Shown: positions 16,595 through 25,483, counted from the first letter of the stretch. The stretch: DNA of 43,910 nucleotides from Methanosarcinaceae archaeon (GCA_023544565.1 JAMJFS010000005.1:33453-77362), one strand, 5' to 3'. Notes: generated by a model from the letters alone, not told the origin. Translations and numbers: made by a program.

Positions 16595-17878
16595 ATGATT
16601 ATAGGTATTGATGACACAGATTCAAGGAACGGGATGTGCACCACATATCTTTGCGCAGTACTTCTGGACGAGTTGAAGGCATATGGGTCAATAATAGGTT
16701 TACCTCTCTTGATGCGTTTAAACCCGACAATTCCGTACAAAACACGTGGCAATGCATCTGTTGCCATAAATATTGACACAGACCAACCACAAAAGGTCAT
16801 AGACCACGTCATCTCAAGTATCGGATCAATGGCAGAGATGGTAAGTGAAAACACGAATCCGGGTGTTGCGTTCGTACCGGACAATGATGTTGAGCGCACA
16901 AAACAGGCGCTATGTGAGTTTTTCAGAAGTGCGGTCACAGATGTCCTGACAATTGACGACGCAAAGGAACTTGCATGTGAACTTGACATCCCGCACAAAT
17001 GTTTCAAGAACGGCCGCGGTCTTATCGGTGCACTTGCTGCATGTGGTGCGATGCTGGACTGTGATTGGGACCACACATACGAATACATAGCGTACCGTGA
17101 GCAAAATGTCTGGGGAACCCTTCGGTCAGTTGATAATACAAGTCTACACAAAGCCGACATAGAAACGTATCCTTCTACATGGGATACAGTTGACTGCGCA
17201 AACGACCTCATTGTTTGTGTACCACGTTCTCCCGACCCTGTGCTTTTCGGAATTCGCGGGAAAAGTGTGGATGATGTGACACGTGCCGCCGGTTTGATCG
17301 AATCAGAACCCATTGAGCGCTCTGTTGTATACAGAACGAATCAGGGAACTGACATGCATCTTATTCCTGCCACAAACATTTCAGATATCAAGGAGATGCA
17401 CTCGTACATTATCGAAGGGACGGTTTCCAAAACCCCTGAAACGATCCAGGGAGGTCATGTGATCTTATCGATCCGTGACAGTAAGGGGGATGAAATTGAT
17501 TGTGCTGCATACGAACCTACAAAGAACTTCAGGGCACTTGTGCGTAAATTGATCGAAAATGATAAGATCGTAGTGTACGGCAGTGTTAGTGAGAATACAC
17601 TGAACATCGAAAAGATACAGATAAGATCCCTTGCCGCAAAAAGTGAGAGTCAAAACCCTGTTTGCCCATCGTGTGGAAAACGGATGAAATCCGCAGGTGT
17701 TGGGCAAGGGTACAGGTGCAAAAAATGTAAAACAACAGCCAACTCGGCAGTTTCCATTGAATTGAATCGGGAGTTGGAGGTTGGATTGTATGAAGTGCCG
17801 CCATCAGCCAGAAGACATCTGGCAAAGCCGCTTGTAAGATTTGATCTGCAGGAATGGGGGTTATTTCCGAGCAGGTGA
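16595..17878 (+). CDS. tiaS: tRNA(Ile2) 2-agmatinylcytidine synthetase
   Basis: The protein has 427 residues from ATG 16595 (GCGGAG 4 nt upstream). A frame to 16556 would start close to or before the predicted transcript start. The N-terminus IGIDDTDSRNGMCTTYLC is the TiaS nucleotide-binding motif. A central region with FKNGRGLIGALAACG follows, then an OB-fold-like segment (HSYIIEGTVSKTPETIQGGH). A C-terminal zinc ribbon, CPSCGKRMK and YRCKKCKT, completes the family architecture. TiaS attaches agmatine to C34 of tRNA-Ile(CAU) so that it reads AUA. It converges on nadE with 13 bp between stops. Confidence 0.94.
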   Translation: MIIGIDDTDSRNGMCTTYLCAVLLDELKAYGSIIGLPLLMRLNPTIPYKTRGNASVAINIDTDQPQKVIDHVISSIGSMAEMVSENTNPGVAFVPDNDVERTKQALCEFFRSAVTDVLTIDDAKELACELDIPHKCFKNGRGLIGALAACGAMLDCDWDHTYEYIAYREQNVWGTLRSVDNTSLHKADIETYPSTWDTVDCANDLIVCVPRSPDPVLFGIRGKSVDDVTRAAGLIESEPIERSVVYRTNQGTDMHLIPATNISDIKEMHSYIIEGTVSKTPETIQGGHVILSIRDSKGDEIDCAAYEPTKNFRALVRKLIENDKIVVYGSVSENTLNIEKIQIRSLAAKSESQNPVCPSCGKRMKSAGVGQGYRCKKCKTTANSAVSIELNRELEVGLYEVPPSARRHLAKPLVRFDLQEWGLFPSR

Positions 17879-17891
17879 ACACTGCAGACCT

Positions 17892-18680
17892 TTATCCCAC
17901 CATCCGCGCAGCATCAAGAACTGCTATCGGGGGGGCCTGACTTTTGTGTATATTCGCACTTATGCGCTGGATCGTTGAATCCATCTGCTCATCTGATACA
18001 CCAAGGATATCCTGGATATATTCGGGGTCTTTGCCATCAAGCAGCATCTCAAGCAGTTTATCCACCACCACATACGATATCCCCAATTCATCTTCGTCTG
18101 TCTGTCCGACCCAAAGACCTGCGGTTGGAGGTTTAGTAATGATTCCTTCTGGAACTCCCACCATACGTGAAAGTTCGAAGACCTCGGTCTTGTACAGGTC
18201 GCCGATAGGTTCGATGTCAACACCGCCATCCCCGTATTTTGTATAATATCCGAGCATTATTTCAGTCTTATTACCTGTTCCGATCACCATGCGGCCTGAC
18301 AGGTTGGCATAATAGTACAGGACTGACATGCGGATACGTGCTTTGAGGTTTCCATTCGTAAGAGGGGTTGCACCATCACTCTGTGGTATTGAATACATGA
18401 ATGAGGATAGTATTTCGGAAATGTCAATTGTTTTGAACTCTATATTGAGCCGATCTGCAACTTCTGTGGCATCCAGTACATCTTCGGCTGAAGTTACGTT
18501 GAGTTCAGGAAGGTGTATGCCGAGTACATTCTCATGCCCGAGTGCTTCAACTGTCAGATAGGCTGTAAGCGCTGAATCAATACCACCGCTCAACCCAACA
18601 ACTGCACCGTTTACTCGGGCCTGTTCTGTTATTGTACAAATGAAATCAATGATCATTTCTCTTGCTTTTTCAAAGTTCAT
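17892..18680 (-). CDS. nadE: NH3-dependent NAD+ synthetase
   Basis: The protein has 262 residues, the size of the ammonia-dependent form without a glutaminase domain. The PP-loop motif GLSGGIDSALTAYLT lies near residue 30. MVIGTGNKTEIMLGYYTKYGDG and PIGDLYKTEVFELSRMVGVP are the deamido-NAD and ATP-binding segments. It performs the last step of NAD synthesis from deamido-NAD, ATP and ammonia. Transcribed alone, it converges with tiaS and diverges from the Roadblock-KaiC set across a 265-bp spacer. Confidence 0.95.
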   Translation of the reverse strand: MNFEKAREMIIDFICTITEQARVNGAVVGLSGGIDSALTAYLTVEALGHENVLGIHLPELNVTSAEDVLDATEVADRLNIEFKTIDISEILSSFMYSIPQSDGATPLTNGNLKARIRMSVLYYYANLSGRMVIGTGNKTEIMLGYYTKYGDGGVDIEPIGDLYKTEVFELSRMVGVPEGIITKPPTAGLWVGQTDEDELGISYVVVDKLLEMLLDGKDPEYIQDILGVSDEQMDSTIQRISANIHKSQAPPIAVLDAARMVG

Positions 18681-18818
18681 GCTTTAGTTAAAGACACGCT
18701 ATAATAAAAATCTGTTCAATACAATATTGATTCAACATTTTAACATAAACAAAACTTATTTAATAGTGTGATGAATTATAGTATTTACAAATGTCATACA
18801 AACATTGCAAAAAATAAT

Positions 18819-18851
18819 ATTTATTATTCTTGAGGGGGCAGAATAATAAAT
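18819..18851. repeat. Perfect 11-bp inverted repeat with G-rich loop, upstream of the Roadblock-KaiC set
   Basis: ATTTATTATTC (18819-18829) and GAATAATAAAT (18841-18851) are exact reverse complements around the 11-nt loop TTGAGGGGGCA. The element lies 95 bp before the first gene of the set and 139 bp before nadE. A second, imperfect dyad (AAATGT/ACATT) lies just upstream near 18790-18806. It could be an operator, a promoter-proximal structure or an RNA stem. Confidence 0.6.
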
Positions 18852-18945
18852 GTAACAATGTAGTACACCTATTTGCTACCTAAAACACTACCAATTATCA
18901 CAATAATAAAAAAAAGGGGATCTAGTTATAGTTTCTAATAATAAA

Positions 18946-19293
18946 ATGCTTGAAAAAATCCTATCAGACCTGAAACAGATGGGGAGTATTAATGCATCCT
19001 CAATTGCCAGTCGTGATGGGCTTCTCATAGTATCAGATATGGATATAAAATCTCATGCAGAAACATTTGCTGCAATGTCTGCTACTATGCTTGGTGCAGC
19101 TGAGAATTCCACGGCGGAGCTTGGAAAAGGCATTCCTGATAGGATTATAGTAGAATCAGATCACGGAAAACTGGTGGCTATGGGAGCAGGTCCAAAGGCA
19201 CTTATAGTCATATTGACAGAACCAGATGCCGGGTTAGGACTGATACTTGTAGAACTTGAAAAAGCAGCAGAAAAGATTAAAAAGATCATTTAA
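18946..19293 (+). CDS. Roadblock/LC7-domain protein
   Basis: The protein has 115 residues and is a single Roadblock/LC7 fold. The pattern is an N-terminal helix (LEKILSDLKQMGSINASSIA), then SRDGLLIVSDMD, FAAMSATMLGAAENST, DRIIVESDHGKLVAMGAGPKALIVIL and a C-terminal helix ending EKAAEKIKKII. Family members such as MglB bind small GTPases as dimers. No GTPase is encoded nearby; the next gene is a KaiC-like ATPase 42 bp downstream, which suggests that ATPase as a partner (inference). The ATG has no clear Shine-Dalgarno close by. Confidence 0.88.
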   Translation: MLEKILSDLKQMGSINASSIASRDGLLIVSDMDIKSHAETFAAMSATMLGAAENSTAELGKGIPDRIIVESDHGKLVAMGAGPKALIVILTEPDAGLGLILVELEKAAEKIKKII

Positions 19294-19335
19294 TGCATCA
19301 AATGCAAATAATTTTTTATCACAGGGGTTATTTTT

Positions 19336-20790
19336 ATGAAACAAGTTTCATCTGGAATATCAGGGCTTGATGAAATCCTCGATGGAGGATTCACAAGACC
19401 ATCTACTTTTATAATCGCAGGTATGGCGGGTGCCGGCAAAACCACATTTGCAATGCAGTCTATATTCAATGCTGCACGCAATGATGAGGTTTGCATGTAC
19501 GTCACCGCCCTCAGTGAACCGGTAGCCATGATTAACAATTTCATGTCAAAGTTTAGTTTTTACAACGTTTCGCTACTTGCACAGGGCAAAATCAAATATG
19601 TACCTGTGGGTGTCGAAATAATCAATAAAGGGGTTGATGCATTTGCTTCTTTCCTTGAAGATGAGAGCGAGAGTATCAAACCAGACAGGATCGTAATTGA
19701 TCCGATAACTGCGATTGACATGAATCTAGATAAGAATACACTTCGTCGTTTTTATTATGAACTTTTCGTGCGTATGAAAAGTTGGAATACTCTTGTTCTC
19801 ATAACCGGAGAGTTTAATGAAGAAGATCTGTTGAAAAGCGAATTAAGTTATATCTCAGATGGTATCATCTATCTTTCAAATGATCTTAAAAATGTCAGAA
19901 GGGTACGTTCTTTAGAAGTACTTAAGATGCGCGGTCAAAATCCTTTAACCGGCAAGCACACATATTCGATAACAAAAGACGGTATTACTGTATACCAACG
20001 TATAAAATCCACACCGCACAAAGAATACACCAAGGTACGGATACCAACAGGTGTCACTGGTCTTGATGAAATGTGCGGAGGCGGGTTGCTGCGCGGCACA
20101 AGCACCCTCATATCAGGAGGAAGCGGAACTGGGAAGACTCTCATTGGAATGCAGTTCATTATAGAAGGTGCAAAGAATGGTGAGCCAGGTATTATCGTCT
20201 CTTTTGAGGAAGATGAGGGGCAACTCAAATCTAATGCGGAATCAATCGGTCATGAACTTGGAAAGTATATTGAATCAGGCATGATCAAAGTATTACATAC
20301 AAGTTCATCGGAACTTGATGCAAACGCACATACTCTTCAATTAATATCGATAATCGAAGAGATGGATGTAAAACGCGTGCTTATCGATGGCATCTATGGT
20401 TTCCAGCCTGCTCTGGAAACATCAATAGAACTTCGAGAGCATATTCACCTGCTTGCAGATTTCTTGAAATCAAGGAATATAACAACAATATTCACTAATG
20501 AGCAGACAGATCTTTCCGGAAATTTGACAATCGCAGGTAATGGAACAAGCTACGTAATGGATTCCGTGATAATGCTGCGGTATGTTGAGATCAAATCTGA
20601 GATGCGAAAGGCTATATCGGTTCTAAAGATGCGTGGAAGCAATCATGACAAAGAGATACGTGAATTTGAGATCGGAGATGAAGGAATTGAGGTTAAACTG
20701 CCTTTCTCAGATTATTCGGGCATTATGAGCGGCACACCTACAAAAACACCAGGAGAAGCGTTTGTTGATGCTTTCAAAAAGAGACGTTAG
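19336..20790 (+). CDS. KaiC-like protein with two RecA-type ATPase domains
   Basis: The protein has 484 residues and two tandem KaiC domains. Domain 1 opens SGISGLDEILDGGFTRPST with Walker A GMAGAGKTT (29-37) and Walker B-like RIVIDPITAIDM. Domain 2 opens TGVTGLDEMCGGGLLRGTST with Walker A GGSGTGKT (261-268) and RVLIDGIYGF. Both halves repeat the KMRG motif (EVLKMRGQN, SVLKMRGSN) typical of archaeal KaiC relatives. There is no membrane segment. A clock role is not implied; archaeal KaiC-like proteins are generally signalling ATPases. It lies between a Roadblock gene and two small membrane-protein genes, with 2 bp to the next start. Confidence 0.92.
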   Translation: MKQVSSGISGLDEILDGGFTRPSTFIIAGMAGAGKTTFAMQSIFNAARNDEVCMYVTALSEPVAMINNFMSKFSFYNVSLLAQGKIKYVPVGVEIINKGVDAFASFLEDESESIKPDRIVIDPITAIDMNLDKNTLRRFYYELFVRMKSWNTLVLITGEFNEEDLLKSELSYISDGIIYLSNDLKNVRRVRSLEVLKMRGQNPLTGKHTYSITKDGITVYQRIKSTPHKEYTKVRIPTGVTGLDEMCGGGLLRGTSTLISGGSGTGKTLIGMQFIIEGAKNGEPGIIVSFEEDEGQLKSNAESIGHELGKYIESGMIKVLHTSSSELDANAHTLQLISIIEEMDVKRVLIDGIYGFQPALETSIELREHIHLLADFLKSRNITTIFTNEQTDLSGNLTIAGNGTSYVMDSVIMLRYVEIKSEMRKAISVLKMRGSNHDKEIREFEIGDEGIEVKLPFSDYSGIMSGTPTKTPGEAFVDAFKKRR

Positions 20791-20792
20791 GC

Positions 20793-21083
20793 ATGGTTGA
20801 TTATGAAACTATATCGAGGGTTTTTGAGATATATACGTGGGTAGTTGCTGCTATTATTGTGGCTTTTATAGGTGGTATTGGACTTTTCTATCAAAAAAAG
20901 TTTAAGGTTAACACACACTACTACTTGTTTTTGATTCCATTGTTGTTTCTTATTGTCGCGTTAACATCAACTCAGATATTTAACTATGAAACGATCTACA
21001 CAGAGGTTGCTGAATTGTTGAGTGGTCTAATGGCTCTTATTTTGACTGCAAAATTATATCTCCATATGACCGAAGGTGATTGA
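20793..21083 (+). CDS. Small three-helix membrane protein of the Roadblock-KaiC set
   Basis: The product has 96 residues and three hydrophobic segments, about 13-34, 42-62 and 71-90, with short basic loops (YQKKFKVNTH). I do not recognise a family. Its ATG is 2 bp after the KaiC stop and its stop overlaps the next start, so it is part of a tightly coupled operon. By analogy with membrane sensors it could anchor or report to the KaiC-like ATPase (inference from context). Confidence 0.75.
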   Translation: MVDYETISRVFEIYTWVVAAIIVAFIGGIGLFYQKKFKVNTHYYLFLIPLLFLIVALTSTQIFNYETIYTEVAELLSGLMALILTAKLYLHMTEGD

Positions 21084-21375
21084 TATTCACTTAGATCTAT
21101 ATTTTTGGAATATTGCAGCCATATCATTTGCTGTTATCATGTACTTGATGGCAATACTAAGCAAACGAATGGGTGCTGTCATGCGGATCAAGCCTTATTT
21201 TATCATTTATTACTTTAGTATTGTTTTCATTCTAATTGCAGCAGCATATTCATCGTTTGTACCATATTCTGAAAAAGGAGAGATGATTGGAAACCTTATT
21301 TTCGCAATTGGTATGACGCTTGGGCTTGTTGCTACGATCAAATATTGGGGCTGGCTTGTTAAAGAGCTAATGTAA
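21076..21375 (+). CDS. Second small three-helix membrane protein of the Roadblock-KaiC set
   Basis: The product has 99 residues starting at GTG 21076, which overlaps the previous gene by 8 nt. Hydrophobic segments lie at about 8-27, 38-58 and 69-90, with a basic loop SKRMGAVMRIK between the first two. Its size and layout parallel the preceding gene, although I see little residue identity, so the two may form a heteromeric pair. No family was recognised. It ends 27 bp before nob1. Confidence 0.72.
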   Translation: MIDIHLDLYFWNIAAISFAVIMYLMAILSKRMGAVMRIKPYFIIYYFSIVFILIAAAYSSFVPYSEKGEMIGNLIFAIGMTLGLVATIKYWGWLVKELM

Positions 21376-21402
21376 AACGAATACGAAGATAAAAATTATA
21401 AC

Positions 21403-21882
21403 ATGACGTATTATATAGCAGACTCTGCGGTTTTTATTATGGGCTATCCTGTTGAGAGCACACTGTTGATCACTGTCCCGTCTGTTGTCAATGAACTGAA
21501 AAGCAGCGAAACATCCATGCGTTTTGATCTCGCTCGCGAAGATGGGGCAAAAGTTGAGATGCCACAGCCCTGTATGATCGATGAGGTGCGCAAGATGGCA
21601 CAACATACCCGTGATGTAGAGGAGTTATCCCCCACTGATATAGATATACTTGCAAAGGCACTGGAACGTAAGGATGATGCAATACTTCTGACCGATGATT
21701 ATGCGGTCCAGAACGTGGCTGTGATGCTGGGCATTGATGTAAAACCTGTTGTCCAGAAGAAGATACGCGATATACTTGTATGGGAAAAACAGTGTATAGG
21801 ATGCAGGAAACGATTTGATGACGGTGATGTATGTCCGATATGCGGGTCGGAATTAAAAAAGAAACGCAAAAGAAAAATATAA
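21403..21882 (+). CDS. nob1: rRNA maturation endonuclease Nob1
   Basis: The protein has 159 residues. An N-terminal PIN domain begins MTYYIADSAVFIMG with a catalytic Asp at residue 7. The PIN core includes SPTDIDILAKALE and ILLTDDYAVQNVA, giving further acidic active-site residues. A C-terminal zinc ribbon, CIGCRKRF and CPICGSELKKK, follows. This is the archaeal Nob1 architecture, which cleaves the 3' end of pre-16S rRNA. It lies 27 bp after the second small membrane-protein gene and may be read through from that operon. Confidence 0.9.
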   Translation: MTYYIADSAVFIMGYPVESTLLITVPSVVNELKSSETSMRFDLAREDGAKVEMPQPCMIDEVRKMAQHTRDVEELSPTDIDILAKALERKDDAILLTDDYAVQNVAVMLGIDVKPVVQKKIRDILVWEKQCIGCRKRFDDGDVCPICGSELKKKRKRKI

Positions 21883-21982
21883 CAGTACGGATGTTGTATA
21901 TCTAAAGAAAGAAAATAATGATAAGGAATGATAAACAATATGCGCCTTATCGGTATTAATATAATTATCAGGCGGGGACATC

Positions 21983-22594
21983 ATGAAGAATATAGAAGAT
22001 CTAATCCAAAAGGCAGTTGAACTGCAATCCAAAGGACTTGTGACCGGACAAATCGCAGATGAGTTGAATGTTTCACGGGAAACTGTGACATGGCTTTTGA
22101 CGCGTTCCAAAAAAGAAATGACTTCACCTGCACCAAAAGATATTTCAGTAGACTGGAGCAACATCGGAAAGAATTCATACAGACTTCGTTATACTGCACA
22201 GACTTTATCGAATCTGGTACTTGAAGAAATGGGATCAAACGATCTTGAAATCGATACCGTTGTGGGTATCGCATCAAGTGGTGTGCCGTTTGCAAGTCTT
22301 ATGGCCGATGAACTTGGTACAGACTTTGCAGTATTCCATTCCCATAAGGAGCACATTGAAGGTACCAAAATACGCGGAACATTTAGCAGGCATTTTGGGG
22401 ATGTAACTAATAAGAATTGTGTTATCGTGGACGATGTAATTACATCCGGCACAACGATCATTGATGCAATCAACCAAATACGTGAATTGGGTGCAAAACC
22501 CGTTCTTGTCGTAGTGCTTGTTGACAAGAAGAGTGCGGACATATTATCCGATGTACCTGTTAAGTCACTGGTGAGAATTGTACGTGTAGATTAA
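21983..22594 (+). CDS. gfcR: PyrE-like HTH transcriptional regulator, GfcR family
   Basis: The protein has 203 residues. An N-terminal HTH ([20 protein letters not shown], about residues 20-39) precedes a phosphoribosyltransferase domain with [17 protein letters not shown] and the PRPP-binding motif [13 protein letters not shown]. This fusion is the orotate-phosphoribosyltransferase-like family whose haloarchaeal member GfcR regulates sugar catabolism. Here the target genes are unknown, and a role in purine or pyrimidine-linked control is equally possible. The ATG follows GGCGGGGACATC. The gene converges on the DHH protein gene. Confidence 0.9.
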   Translation: MKNIEDLIQKAVELQSKGLVTGQIADELNVSRETVTWLLTRSKKEMTSPAPKDISVDWSNIGKNSYRLRYTAQTLSNLVLEEMGSNDLEIDTVVGIASSGVPFASLMADELGTDFAVFHSHKEHIEGTKIRGTFSRHFGDVTNKNCVIVDDVITSGTTIIDAINQIRELGAKPVLVVVLVDKKSADILSDVPVKSLVRIVRVD

Positions 22595-22653
22595 GCGTTT
22601 TGATCTGATCTTAAGTTTAACCGTAATTAATTAAAGTTGCAATGGAATGTGGA

Positions 22654-24777
22654 TCAATCCACTTCCACAGCACTTATTTTTTCTACTAATTTCGATAAGA
22701 CCTCTGAGCGCATGCCTTCTACGAACTTTATACTCCCGACAACAAGATGCCCCCCGCCATTTACACCTGCGCCCACAACTTCGTCATGTAACTCACGCAC
22801 CATCTGCGGGATGTTCATTCGCACGTTTTTGGATCGTATCACAGCAAAATCAGGGCCGTATCCTATTGTTACGACAGGTTTATTCTCGAACTTCTGGCAC
22901 ATACGGTCATGTACTTCGCCCGATGTTTTTCCGGGTGCAGGGAACGTGAACTTGTGTGCATATTTCTCAACATCAAGTACATTCAACATCGCACCGTTTT
23001 CAAGTGGCTGTGATTTGACATTTGGCAGGCACGCATCAAGCTGCTCTGCTATCATTCCATTTGCCTGCTCACACAGTAGTTTGACCAGATTTTTGTGAAT
23101 TGTGGAATCTCCTAAGTTCATAATGTCATCAACAACACATTTTCCGCTACTGAATTTTAACCAGTATGCTTCAAAATCAAGAGCAAGCGCAATGTCTTTC
23201 AATTGTTTAAGAGAATATTTGTCCGATACAAGTTCGATATACCTGCGCGCTTCATCTGCTTCGGAACGGTCTCCTACTGCGGATATTGCAGGAAGGTGCT
23301 TGATATCGTCAACCACGCCCGGGTTTATCATTCGCGCAACCTCAGTACACAGCATACCTGTGGTTACTCCGAAATCCCCACCAACGTATGCAGGATTCAC
23401 ATGTGCGCACAGGTACTGGTCAACTATTTCATCAGGATGATGGTGGTCAATAACGACCATATCAATTCCATAAACCTGTGCCTGTTTCATCGCAGGCGTG
23501 TCCTCTTCTGTAGAACCGTTGTCAACAAGTATGACAAACGGCATTTTCTGGCCATGCCTCGCAGCATCTTCAAGTGCATACGATATGTCGCGGGTGATGT
23601 CCATCATCTCATAGAACGGTGCTTTTGATGGTGCACGCTTGTAGTAATGGTATTCAGCATCCGCGCCTCCTACTTCACGTATAAGGGGCAGGATCGCGCG
23701 CTCGATTGCCACAGCCGCAGTCATTCCGTCCGCATCGGCGTGGTGTCGAAGTACTATTGGTTTTGATTTGATGATGGCTTTTTTGATCTCTTTTGCCACA
23801 TGTTTCATTGACGGTCGCAATTTTTCCAGGATATCACTCTCGATCAAAAATTCGATCTCATCAGGTTCAGCCCTTTTGTCGATAGCACTTTCGATCCGAT
23901 CCCACACAGTCTTTTCCTGAGTTCCTGTGAGTCTCTTGATACTTCGTACTTCAACCTGCACTTTCTCATCACGCAGACTTACTTCACCCACGATCGTCAC
24001 TATCATGTCGGAATCGATATCAGGATATGCACGCTCACCTGCGCGTTCAAATGCAGCACACATTACCAGACCATCATCATCCGAGATAGTAAATATGGTA
24101 GGTCCGCCTGTTTGTTTTACCTGTGTCACTTCACCTTCGAGTCTCACGATCTTTTTAACAAAATTACGGAGTTCTGATGATTTCTTGATCAAAATGTCTT
24201 TTTCCAATTCTACTGTCTGATACTGTGCAGGATATTTTGGAACAAGGTCCATGTTGCCGTTCTTTTTAATATCTTTTACATAAACGATGACCTCATCGCC
24301 AACATTGATCGTGCGTGTGATGTTACTTGAATGAATAAGCCCCCGTATGTGCGGATTGAAATCTACGAACACGCCAAAATCAGCGATACTGTTACCTATC
24401 GCATGATAGAGTTTTCCTATTTCCACCTCATCCATGTCGCATGATGCATCAAGATTATACACCATCTGTGAACCCCCGCACGTTTTGCACATTTCCTCGC
24501 CGTCGATTAGCTGGTCGATCGGAGTACTGCAAACTTTGCATTTGTAGAAAGCACCGCGCCCCTTGCACGCTTCACATGGTTCTGTTATCTTGATCTCTCC
24601 GCTTCCGCCGCATTTCTCACAGGCAGCTCCCCCCTGCAAAAAACTTCCCATGTCCTTTTCGGATAACTTCATAAAGTCAATAGCTTTCGCTTTCCCTGAA
24701 CCCTTACATTGCGGGCACTTTTCGGTGGATATGACTTTAATGCCATGACCGCCACATTCTGTACATTTTTCACTCAT
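22654..24777 (-). CDS. Multidomain DHH phosphoesterase with DnaJ-type zinc finger, S1 and OB domains (RecJ-like)
   Basis: The protein has about 707 residues. The N-terminal 110 residues carry repeated CxxCxGxG motifs (CTECGGHG, CPQCKGSG, CEKCGGSG, CEACKGRG) of a DnaJ-type zinc finger. An S1-like domain follows (GKLYHAIGNSIADFGVFVD), then an OB-fold segment. The DHH phosphoesterase has VLRHHADADGMTAAVA and VVIDHHHPDEI, and the C-terminus is DHHA1-like (VNGGGHLVVGSIKFVEG). It is probably a nuclease or nucleotidase acting on structured nucleic acid, related to but distinct from the archaeal GINS-associated RecJ. ATG at 24777 (MSEKCTECGG) is preferred; a longer frame reaches 24840. Confidence 0.88.
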   Translation of the reverse strand: MSEKCTECGGHGIKVISTEKCPQCKGSGKAKAIDFMKLSEKDMGSFLQGGAACEKCGGSGEIKITEPCEACKGRGAFYKCKVCSTPIDQLIDGEEMCKTCGGSQMVYNLDASCDMDEVEIGKLYHAIGNSIADFGVFVDFNPHIRGLIHSSNITRTINVGDEVIVYVKDIKKNGNMDLVPKYPAQYQTVELEKDILIKKSSELRNFVKKIVRLEGEVTQVKQTGGPTIFTISDDDGLVMCAAFERAGERAYPDIDSDMIVTIVGEVSLRDEKVQVEVRSIKRLTGTQEKTVWDRIESAIDKRAEPDEIEFLIESDILEKLRPSMKHVAKEIKKAIIKSKPIVLRHHADADGMTAAVAIERAILPLIREVGGADAEYHYYKRAPSKAPFYEMMDITRDISYALEDAARHGQKMPFVILVDNGSTEEDTPAMKQAQVYGIDMVVIDHHHPDEIVDQYLCAHVNPAYVGGDFGVTTGMLCTEVARMINPGVVDDIKHLPAISAVGDRSEADEARRYIELVSDKYSLKQLKDIALALDFEAYWLKFSSGKCVVDDIMNLGDSTIHKNLVKLLCEQANGMIAEQLDACLPNVKSQPLENGAMLNVLDVEKYAHKFTFPAPGKTSGEVHDRMCQKFENKPVVTIGYGPDFAVIRSKNVRMNIPQMVRELHDEVVGAGVNGGGHLVVGSIKFVEGMRSEVLSKLVEKISAVEVD

Positions 24778-25036
24778 TTTATCATCCATTACATAGTACA
24801 TATCGGATTTATCAGTTGCTATACATGTATGCTCAACCATTGTTTAATTAGGCAATGTATCGTGCATATAATATTCTATTTGTCGTTGTATTAGAAATTG
24901 ACACAGAATTTAAATAGTACAAAAATCATCATTATTAATTGTGGCATATCCTATAAGGAGGCAGGTGTAAACACTCAAATTCCTTACAGTATATATTGTA
25001 AAAACTTAGTGTGAATTATAATGGAGGTGAATTAAA

Positions 25037-25219
25037 ATGGAATTGATCAGCACGATATGGGGTTTACTCGCATTAGCATCTTTTATATGGGTTATTTATG
25101 ATGTTTTGACCCAAAATAAATCTTTAACAAATGTGATGAAAGTAGTATGGATAATTATTGCTTTGTTATTTGGTATCATTGGAGCAGTAGTATACTATTT
25201 CATTGGAAAGAAAAAGTAA
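25037..25219 (+). CDS. Small two-helix membrane protein, PLD-nuclease N-terminal (PLDc_N)-like
   Basis: The product has 60 residues. Two hydrophobic segments (about 5-24 and 36-56) flank DVLTQNKSLTN, and the tail is YYFIGKKK. The pattern IWVIYDVLTQ...KVVWIIIALLFGIIGAVVYYFIG is that of the short PLDc_N family found before cardiolipin-synthase domains or alone. A very strong ribosome-binding site, GGAGGTGA, lies 7 nt before the ATG, so high expression is likely. It stands alone, followed by a U-rich terminator. Confidence 0.82.
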   Translation: MELISTIWGLLALASFIWVIYDVLTQNKSLTNVMKVVWIIIALLFGIIGAVVYYFIGKKK

Positions 25220-25281
25220 TTCCCCACAAATATTGTTTTTATATCGAGGCATATCATTGTTATTTAGAAACATGCGCCTCA

Positions 25282-25295
25282 TTTTTTATTTTTTT
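25282..25295 (+). terminator. U-rich archaeal terminator
   Basis: The run TTTTTTATTTTTTT lies about 60 bp after the stop of the small PLDc_N-like gene. Such T-tracts end transcription by archaeal RNA polymerase without needing a hairpin. Confidence 0.5.
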
Positions 25296-25393
25296 AAAAA
25301 TCATGGAGATTGCCACTGCTTTTTTCTTTAGTTTGGAATTTCACACAGCAAATACAGTCAGGTTAATAAACCTTAACGCCATATTATAGTACT

Positions 25394-25483
25394 GTGGGCC
25401 TAAAATAAACAATGATTTGCTTTCATTTTAATGTACAATTAATTGCTTTCTTGTACATCCCCTCGAATACAGTTTAGGCCCAC
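25394..25483. repeat. Perfect 11-bp inverted repeat enclosing 68 nt
   Basis: GTGGGCCTAAA (25394-25404) and TTTAGGCCCAC (25473-25483) are exact reverse complements. The enclosed 68 nt contain a repeated TTGCTTTC...TGTACA pattern (about 25416-25435 and 25442-25456). The element is GC-rich at its arms in an AT-rich spacer. It could be a structured small RNA, an attenuator before slipin, or the remnant ends of a tiny mobile element. Confidence 0.55.

Noticed and set aside
16546-17313. 255-codon minus-strand frame opposite tiaS
   Set aside because: TiaS motifs on the plus strand explain the region; the opposite frame is low-complexity and begins inside the tiaS coding region.
19336-20790. Circadian clock protein KaiC
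   Set aside because: No KaiA or KaiB is nearby, and KaiC-like ATPases are widespread in archaea without clocks; only the fold is claimed.
22654-24777. Call as the GINS-associated nuclease GAN/RecJ
   Set aside because: The DHH core agrees, but the DnaJ-type zinc fingers and S1 domain mark a different archaeal family, so only RecJ-like is claimed.
24957-24970. Possible start-stop mini-ORF (GGAGG then GTG TAA) before the small membrane gene at 25037
   Set aside because: The spacing between GGAGG and GTG is only 3 nt, and the real gene has a much better ribosome-binding site; chance is more likely.
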